This document shows, piece after piece, positions 57,102 to 64,000 of a stretch of DNA of 64,000 nt (position 1 is its first letter; every line of letters begins with the position of its first letter). The stretch comes from Romanomermis culicivorax (taxonomy: Eukaryota; Nematoda; Enoplea; Mermithida; Mermithidae). The translations under genes were made by a program, and so were the position numbers. The notes beneath the pieces are model-generated. The model ran no database searches. It saw only the letters and a program-made list of their open reading frames with translations, and was not told the origin of the DNA. The stretch spans positions 806,001-870,000 of the forward strand of contig CAWUHX010000123.1 of the NCBI GenBank assembly GCA_963922205.1, in the 5' to 3' direction.

Positions 57102-57312
57102 CTTTCAACCGGCAACAATTTCTAGCATTGTCTTACTCTCAAAACGTTTTAATCACATGAAAATCAAAATTTGTATGAAGATCGCAAAATTTTTTTGGGA
57201 AAATGACCGAAAAATGTTAGTTCTCAATCAAACTCGTTAAAAAAACAGTACGGGTTCTAGCATTTATCCATCCAATAAGCACTAACTAGAATGAAATTTT
57301 CTAACCGCACAC

Positions 57313-59225
57313 CAGCGTTTTTTTTGTGCACGGACATTTGTGCCAATTGGCACAAAAGGCCAAAAAAATTTGTGCCAATGGCACAAAAAAATTTTTTCTA
57401 CAAGGAACATACTGGAAACTGCGGAAAAGTTTCAGGCCAAAAGTTTGATAAAAATATATCTATCTGAAGCTACTAACGGATTAATTTTTTGTAAAAATCA
57501 TGCCCAACCTATTTTTCAGCTAACCACGACAGTGAAATAACAAAAAACTGCAAGAAAATAGCTTACGGCGACTTAAAAAGAAATGGAATGCTGAGAAAAT
57601 TTGAATAACTCTAGAATTGTTCAGGAAGTTCAAATTTACTCAATTTTCGACTGCGAATATTTAAGGTAAAGTGGGGTGACTTTGATAAGGGGCGACTTTG
57701 ATCAGAGTATGGCATTCACCGTTTTTTTCCTCAAATGGGGTGTTTTGAGGAAAAAAATTTTGGGGAATTTAAAACCGAAAAGATGCGTTTTGGTGGACTT
57801 AAAAATGTCAAAACCTCAAAATTTTTCGACGCTAGCGCCGGTAATGGGTATAATAATCTTAACTATTTTGTATCAGGCGCGGCCGTTAGCATATCTACTT
57901 CGACATACTAATTAATGCTTAACAGTTTCCATCAATCAAGTTAACTCGTTTTATTTTCTAATCGTTAACAGTCCGAAATTGAGATTTTTTATCAATTCTC
58001 TCCATTTTTCCTCTCGATGCTTGGAATTTTTTAAACGTTTGCAACCTGCACTTTTGCGTTTATTGAAGATGGAAATTGAAGGCATCATTCTACACTGCGA
58101 TCTTAGAACTTCTCTTCATGAAAATCTGTTGGAGAGATTTATTTTCTAGCGTTTTAGAATATAGAAACCCGAAAATTTTTCCGGCGCTTCGCGCCGGAAT
58201 GAAGAACAAATTACAGTTCAACAGTTCGATGTTAATTTATTTCTCAACGTTGTGAAGGTTCATTTTCCAGCGTTTTAGAAAGTGAAAATCCAAAAAAATT
58301 TTTGGCGCTCTGAGCCGAACCAAGAGCTAAATAAAATTAGATGATTCTAATCGGAACCATCGAAATGTCGATAGAGCGGATAAATTCCTGAGACCTCTAT
58401 CGTTAACATGCTTCATTTGCTCCTGCAGAACACCAATATATTCTTCATGAACTCATTTTTAACAAACATTACCAGAATTTTCTCAATTTTTTCCTCGTTT
58501 TTGCAGGTTTCTGGCTCCAAACACAACAAAATGCTTGGGTATGCTCCTAAAATGCATAAAAAAGCATCCGTAGCCACATTATAAGCGTTTTTAGAAATGA
58601 GGAAATTTTTTGGAAAATGAGGAAAAAAATTTTGGGTCCGGTTCTCATGTGGAAAAAAATCTTCGAGGAAAAAAACGGTGATGGCATTCCTGCTGATCTC
58701 AAATAGTTATCAAATGCCATACTCTGATCAAGTCGCCCCTGATCAAAGTCACCCGCACTTTACCTTGTAAAGACTAGAGAGAACAAAGTCTTAAATTGTG
58801 TGAATTTTCGGTCGAAAAACTGTATTAACGATTTCTATTTTTCTATTAGAATCAATCAAACACAAAAATTAAGGATTTCAGTTCTAAATCCGAATCTAAC
58901 TGAATGAACAGAGGATATTCAGAATTTTTTTTTCATTCATCGGTCATTAACAGCCTGTAAAATTTTCTGCAGCCTGCAACGATACTCTAATACACTGTTT
59001 CGAAGAGAAATCGCTCGCGTTCGGGTCTAATATACGAATAGAAAATATTATATTCATTGAATTCGGCGCGAAGCGCCGAAAATTTTTGACATTTTCAGCG
59101 CCTAAAACGTCTAAAAGTCAAGGAAATGTAATGTTTGATCAGCCAAAAATTTTGTGCCAATTGGCACAAACGCTCAAATTTTTTTGTGCCAAAAACCATG
59201 TTTTGGCACAAAAAAAAAAACACTG
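57313..59225. mobile_element. CAGYGTTTT...GGCACAAA family element, copy 2, with nested insertion
   Basis: The ends are CAGCGTTTTTTTTGTGCAC and GGCACAAAAAAAAAACACTG. CCGCACAC flanks both sides exactly (57305-57312 and 59226-59233), the 8-bp duplication of hAT-type elements. Apart from the insertion at 57663-58766 it is collinear with 9359-10192. A GGCGCGAAGCGCC hairpin is at 59064-59076. Confidence 0.85.
57663..58766 (+). mobile_element. GGCGC-family element, most complete copy, nested
   Basis: The termini are long inverted repeats of about 50 bp: AAGGTAAAGTGGGGTGACTT at the left and AAGTCACCCGCACTTTACCTT at the right, each followed inward by the GGCGACTTGATCAGAG pattern. The body includes CGGCCGTTAGCATATCTAC, two GGCGC hairpins (about 58182-58198 and 58305-58318) and GTTCTCATGTGGAAAAAAATC. 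It is 1104 bp and non-coding. It is inserted in the preceding element, whose uninterrupted form is seen in La intron 1. It is the best reference for the copies at 11148, 22302, 25815 and 52150. Confidence 0.85.
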
Positions 59226-59233
59226 CCGCACAC

Positions 59234-59829
59234 TAGAAAAATATAAAAAATTATGAATAAATTGAAACCCGGCGCGAAGCGCTTTTACAATTTCAAATTT
59301 TCCGTTTTATAACGCATAAAAATGCATCTCCGGACAGAAAACCCTACAACGTAATCAGAAGAGCAGTCCGGCCTCAAGTTGCACACTCACTACTGTCTGG
59401 CTTTTTTGAGATCGATTCCTACAGTTATCGAGGTTGCAGTGAAAAAATTTATGCACCTGGTCATACTTACTTAACAATTCAATAAAATACAAAAGCCAAA
59501 CGCAGGGAAACCTAGAAAAAAATCAAAGGCTTTTGAGGATGCGATATTGCGAAAATCGGCTTACCGTAATCATTTTCGAGTACAAAAAGCACCGAAGTAG
59601 ACAAATAATGTACAGCACCATAATAAATCAAATAGAAGAATCAACATTTCAAGCGCACGCACACATAACAACACAAAGTACAAACAACCACGTGATTCAG
59701 GTGAAATGCTTCTCGAGGAATGATGATGATAACATGAAAAAATCAGTGACGTCATAATGTTAAAAAATCATATAGTTGCATATATGCTATTGAAAAGACT
59801 GGTTTACCGCACTGCCCGCAACATTTGGC
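59234..59829. other. Interval before the LRP-like gene; fragment of a GGCGC repeat
   Basis: 59271-59360 carries AACCCGGCGCGAAGCGCTTT and CATCTCCGGACAGAAAACC, matching 16620-16700 in La intron 2. The rest probably includes the 3' UTR of the minus-strand LRP-like gene. No other coding signal is seen. Confidence 0.5.
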
Positions 59830-60407
59830 TCAATTGTGGCCGTTTCTGGTTTGATCGCGATTGGGCAAAAGTTCGTGCTCTTCGTTGTTAGTTGTATTGA
59901 CCACGGTGTCATTATAGACATTATCGTAGAGAGGATTAGTGAAGTTTGTACTCTAAAAATTACGAAAGCGAAAGATGAAATAAAAATAACTACCTGTTTG
60001 ACCTCATCCACATCACAGAGCAAAATAAGCATCAATCAATGTTTCACGCTGAGATTTACCCAAAAAAACATGTTGAAACTGTGTATCTCTATTTTTACCG
60101 AGTTTCAATCAAAATGCTTTACTACAAAATCGGGACATTATTTTGCACAGTATAGCAACACCCTAAAGAACCGTCATCAAGGACGCAACTGATCTATAAT
60201 TTTTGGTCACAGTGAAAACATTAAATTTGCTGTAGTTTGCATACATCAGAAATTAATAAATTTAACTTCAAAAAATAGAAGTTTGCAAAAGTTTCTCTCA
60301 CTTCTCCTTCAAATGCCGATAAATCGTCCTCTGACCCACTCAAGAAAGACGGATTTTGTAAAATTTGATCGTCATGCATACGATTATGTCGAAATTGTAT
60401 ATCCAAC
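59830..60407 (-). CDS. C-terminal exons of an LRP-like (LDL receptor-related) protein, partial
   Basis: LRP-type proteins are single-pass endocytic receptors whose cytoplasmic tails bind PTB-domain adaptors through NPxY. Two minus-strand exons, 60407-60302 and 59952-59830, join in phase (GAA then GTGAGA; TTTTTAG then AGT) and end at TGA. The reading includes HNRMHDDQILQNPSFLSGSE and then STNFTNPLYDNVY and NEEHELLPNRD. LRP1 tails have a similar order: HQRM, GNPTY, an acidic stretch, TNFTNPVYATLY and EKRELL. So the distal NPxY is intact (NPLY) and the proximal one is NPSF. The transmembrane and extracellular exons are not found up to 64000, so the gene probably continues outside the window. It could be another NPxY-tailed membrane protein. 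Confidence 0.65.
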
Positions 60408-62189
60408 CTAGCAATAACAACGAATTCTCGAATAGAAAATCAAGCTAAGGTTGAAAACATAATTCAAAGAAAGACGACTGGAAGGGATCAAATTATTGGG
60501 AGAACTTAAATTATTATAAGCTCTACAATGCGATAGCACCTTTAAAACGGATAGTGGCGTTAGATTTTTCTTAAAAGGCATCTAAACATTACCTTCAATT
60601 TTATACACCTTTTAGTACTTATCAGATGAGTCAGCTCAAGGCATGGTTTCACATCGTAAAACTCCAAATTTAGTACTCATCCATCGTCTTCCAAGTGTCA
60701 ATCTTAATATTACTCAAATATCAATTATTTGTTAGTTATCAAATATTTGGTGAATTTAGCCTTCCAAAATTCGATTGGATATTCTAGTCTTTTCCAGACC
60801 AAACTGCCGCTTACACTGTTTACTTTGAAGCTTTTTCCGTATCTGGTCTTAAGCCCCATCTGTACTTCATCCGATCAGCATTCGGAAGGGGACACATGAA
60901 ATCTACATGCTGATTAGGATTCCGGAAGAAACATTCATACTTCGTCCTTCTACTCCCAGAAGACGCTCTGCCGACTACAATGGATACAAGCAGACATTTA
61001 CACTTCTTTCCGAATAAAAAAAAATTGTTGCTATAGAAAATACCTAAAAGCACGAAATGAAAAAATGATTGGATGAAATTCTGAGTGATTCTGCATCTAG
61101 AATTTTCACACAAATGTGCATTGATCATCTGCAAAGTTCTAGCGAATCAAATATTATTATTCATGAGCTACGTTTCAAAAAGTACACATTGCTTGTTTAA
61201 TTACGCGCGTGCGCACTCTATACTGTACAACGGGAAAAAATGCGGCAATCCAAATTTGACTGAATTGAAGGCTATTTGTTAGGAAGAAGGTTGGAAATGA
61301 GAAAAAATATTTGAGATGCGAGTTAAGATCGTGATACAAATGGTGTGCTAGGAAAGTTGAAATCTCAAAAACCGGCACATATCGTGCCGCAGCGCTTGTC
61401 ATTTGCTTAGCTTTTTCTGCGCAGAGCGAATTATTTTTTTAGCCGTGCGAAAATTTTTTTCGACTTTTCTCGCACTGGATGGAAATTATTGTTTAAAGAT
61501 TTATCGAGTTTAGTCACAGTTTACTGCAGTCAGTTAATCGATTTCCAACATACAGTTAGCAACGATATTATCTCGGCACGAAATTCTGCATGCGTACTTA
61601 CTTTCAGCATTTTTGCGTTACAAGCACTTTGAAAAAAAACCGACTACAGTTTGTTAGTATTTCTATCTCTGGTCACAGGTCATTCAAATGCTTCCCAAGA
61701 ATTTGTGAAATCCCCCGAGGTCTTTTGTTTTGGTATCTTAGTAACGGTCGGCCGATTTGCAAAAGGATTAGCACGTACTTCATCAATTCACACTAACTTT
61801 CATCAAAGTGCTGCATTTGTAAAAATGAATTTTGTGTGTTTTACTCTAAAGAACTACGAGCCAGTGAAATAGTGAAAAATTAGGCTTTCTGCGACGCAGC
61901 AACTCTATATAATGTTTACGTATCATACTACGTTCTTAGGCTATCCACCTTAATGATTCAATTAATTATTGTTTGATTTATGTACATTATCGTACACCCG
62001 AATTGGAAAAAAGTAAACACCTTTCCTACTTCGACGGAAACCCGTTTCCGAACGTACGTATTTTGGCCGTTCGTAGTCAGACAGAACGTCTCCTGAAGAC
62101 GGCCACCTAACTATCCCTCTTTATGAATATTGATGAGTTCGGAAGACAGTTCCCTCCTCTGGCGCCTATGCCTTTTCGAGTGCATTCGG
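60408..62189 (-). other. Probable LRP-like intron, nothing recognised
   Basis: I looked for a minus-strand transmembrane exon and cysteine-rich EGF or LDL-A exons and found none. The minus frame at 60820-61134 contains a KYECFFRNPNQHVDFMCPLP segment that could be coding, but I cannot link it to a family or give it splice sites. The rest is AT-rich. Confidence 0.45.
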
Positions 62190-63360
62190 ATGGAGTATAG
62201 ATGGGGCTTTGGACGATTGGTCCAAGATCCAGCTAGGAATAATAACATTTTAGATTTGGTTTTTTGAGTTGTACCTTTGCATGAAGTCTTCAAAAATTGT
62301 GTAAGTGCTGATGACATGTATTCGTCCTTTATGAATATTTTGACACCTCTCATTAATAAGTATGTTCCTATCACTAATGCTGAGCCATTAAGACATAATC
62401 ATAATGGAAGATATAACTAATGTAACTATTCTAATAACTATTTTCGTTCAGTTTTTACGCTAATGGTATTCTTACAAACTTTCCGGCTAAAACAAATACT
62501 AGATCATCAATTATAAGCTTTCATGAAGGTTCAATCTCGAATATGATTATAAAAACTTATGCCAATTACCTCAAAAGGACCTGATGGAATCTGTGCTTAC
62601 TTACTAAACTTACTCTAGTACTGACCCATCGCCTATCTTCGATCCTCGAGGTTTTTTTAGATCAGGGGAGCTAAGTAAAATTTGGAAATCCGCTATTGTG
62701 GTATCTATCTTCAAGAAAGACGATGCAGCTGAAGTGAAAACTACAGACCCACCTCTCTAGGCTCTATCTTATCAAAATTGATAGAATAGTTGTAAAAATG
62801 TTTAGTATAAAAATATAGGTCGACGCACATCTATGGATACAATACATGCGCATAGAGGGGGAGAGCTCGGAGATTATCCCCGGGCTGGACCTTAGGTCAG
62901 GGATTTACTGTCAGTCAATTTTGGCCAACCAGTCTTCAGCTGTACAACCAGTGGTTGCATACATGCACACGGTCAGGGGTCCTAGAATAACAACCTGTTT
63001 ATTAGTCAACTCCATTATTGACAAATCGATATTCACACTGAACATTAAAAGTGCCAGTAAGTAGAAATAACTGAATATCATATCGGTATTCTAAATAAAC
63101 TATACTTTTATAAAATTAGGAAAAATATTTGCTACTCAATGATTCTGGGATTTATCCCCGGCCTGAAACTGGTACCATGCACATCTATGATGGATAGTAT
63201 TTATTAGCAAGAGTTTTGACACAGTGCTAATCTACTTTCTGATTTTCCTAACTACGGCATTTACGACATTCGTTATTCTTTGATCACACATTTTCTATCT
63301 GATAGAAATGAAATCGTTAAGATCGTAAAATGTTCCTCTTAATCTCTTTCAGTAACTAGT
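62190..63360 (+). pseudogene. LINE (non-LTR retrotransposon) endonuclease/RT remnant
   Basis: Several frames together give the order of a LINE ORF2: RNNNILDLVF (end of the endonuclease) near 62235, SKGPDGICAYLL near 62572, WKSAIVVSIFKKDD near 62680, NYRPTSLGSILSKLIE near 62743, F(I/S)SKSFDTV near 63200 and NYGIYDIRYSLITHFLSDRN near 63250. These match RT blocks of jockey/CR1-like elements. Frameshifts and stops separate them and the catalytic YADD box is not found. About 62840-62980 looks like a small insertion between the RT blocks. Confidence 0.75.
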
Positions 63361-64000
63361 AAGCTTTCTGTAGTCATTTTAACCGTCTGGGCCCCAAAAT
63401 AATTGGAAATGGCTCCTTAAATTTTAGGTCTAGAGCCATTTTGGCTTCTAAAACTTTGATTGATATATTTATATTTTAGTGGATTAAGTTATTTTGATTC
63501 AATTTTAAATTCAAATATAGTGTTCTGCTTACTCGTAAATCAGGAAACATCAGAAAATTTCCAGCGCTTCACGCCAGATTTAATTCTATAATTCTTCGGA
63601 TTGGTCTGTCCACTGTTTTTCCCCAAATCAACCTTTTCGGGGAAACTTATTTCTTGAAAAAGCGAAAAAAATTTTTAGGGGTTGACATGGAAAAGAAGAA
63701 TTTTGGTTCATTTTAGAGGTTAAAATCTGAATTTTCCAACTTTTTGTGACTAATTTTAAACATGAAGCCGAGTTTGAATTCCTAAGCATCACGGAAGTGA
63801 TTTTCAGAAATTTCAAGTTTAATTGAATTTTTTTCAAACTCGAGAAAGTATGACTATATTTTTTAATTTGTAAAATGATAGAGGCATGTTCTTGAACCGA
63901 ATCAGATGCTATCCTGGAAGAAGGTTCGTGCAAAAACACACAAGGTTTTATGTTGTTTTGCGGAAAAAACAAATTTTCGAACAAAGATGCCTTGGGCCGA
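63361..64000. other. Right margin, nothing recognised
   Basis: AT-rich sequence. CCAGCGCTTCACGCC near 63560 followed by a CCTTTTCGGGG segment resembles a degraded GGCGC-family end. No coding exon is recognised. Confidence 0.5.

Noticed and set aside
60820..61134. Minus frame with a KYECFF...CPLP segment as an LRP exon
   Set aside because: The cysteine spacing does not fit EGF, LDL-A or propeller modules and no in-phase splice sites connect it to the tail exons.

Overview
The window is animal nuclear DNA. It is AT-rich and the genes are split by GT-AG introns. I can read three conserved animal genes exon by exon, plus the tail of a fourth. It is not bacterial or organellar. The beta-catenin is divergent but keeps the metazoan hallmarks (phospho-degron, armadillo repeats, C-terminal WYDTNL), so the host is an animal. 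I cannot place the phylum from sequence alone. Between and inside the genes lies a dense, often nested crop of non-autonomous DNA transposons, many of them hAT-like with 8-bp target duplications.

Layout. 1-7339: the right part of an LTR retroelement. Its only large gene (638-5973, three exons, about 1567 aa) encodes a DEDDy 3'-5' exonuclease domain followed by a long disordered, charged and finally RG-rich tail; an LTR of about 615 bp (TGTTG...CAACA) closes it at 6725-7339. 9237-21033 (+): La/SSB, 9 exons, 386 aa. 21034-27700: intergenic, with an old hAT transposon. 27701-45079 (+): beta-catenin, 12 coding exons, 827 aa. Its introns hold a deleted second copy of the exonuclease LTR element (36858-38097, minus strand, 4-bp TSD), a deleted Tc1/mariner-like element (38206-38964) and a tRNA-Ala(AGC) gene (41674-41746). 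46469-48363 (-): AMACR, 6 exons, 384 aa, ending in a peroxisomal SKL signal, convergent with beta-catenin. 48364-59233: a transposon-rich interval with a second hAT copy, nested MITEs and several complete elements with intact TSDs. 59830-60407 (-): the last two coding exons of an LRP-like receptor, with an NPxY tail motif. 62190-63360 (+): remains of a LINE endonuclease/reverse transcriptase.

The host genes do not form a pathway or an operon. La binds the 3' oligo-U of new RNA polymerase III transcripts, beta-catenin is a junction and Wnt-signalling protein, AMACR epimerises alpha-methylacyl-CoA thioesters, and LRP-type receptors are endocytic. The most unusual item is the LTR-associated exonuclease gene. 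No reverse transcriptase, protease or integrase is visible next to it, and the second copy shows its 3' coding end lying between two LTR fragments. It is either an unusual accessory (env-position) gene or a non-autonomous passenger of an LTR element.
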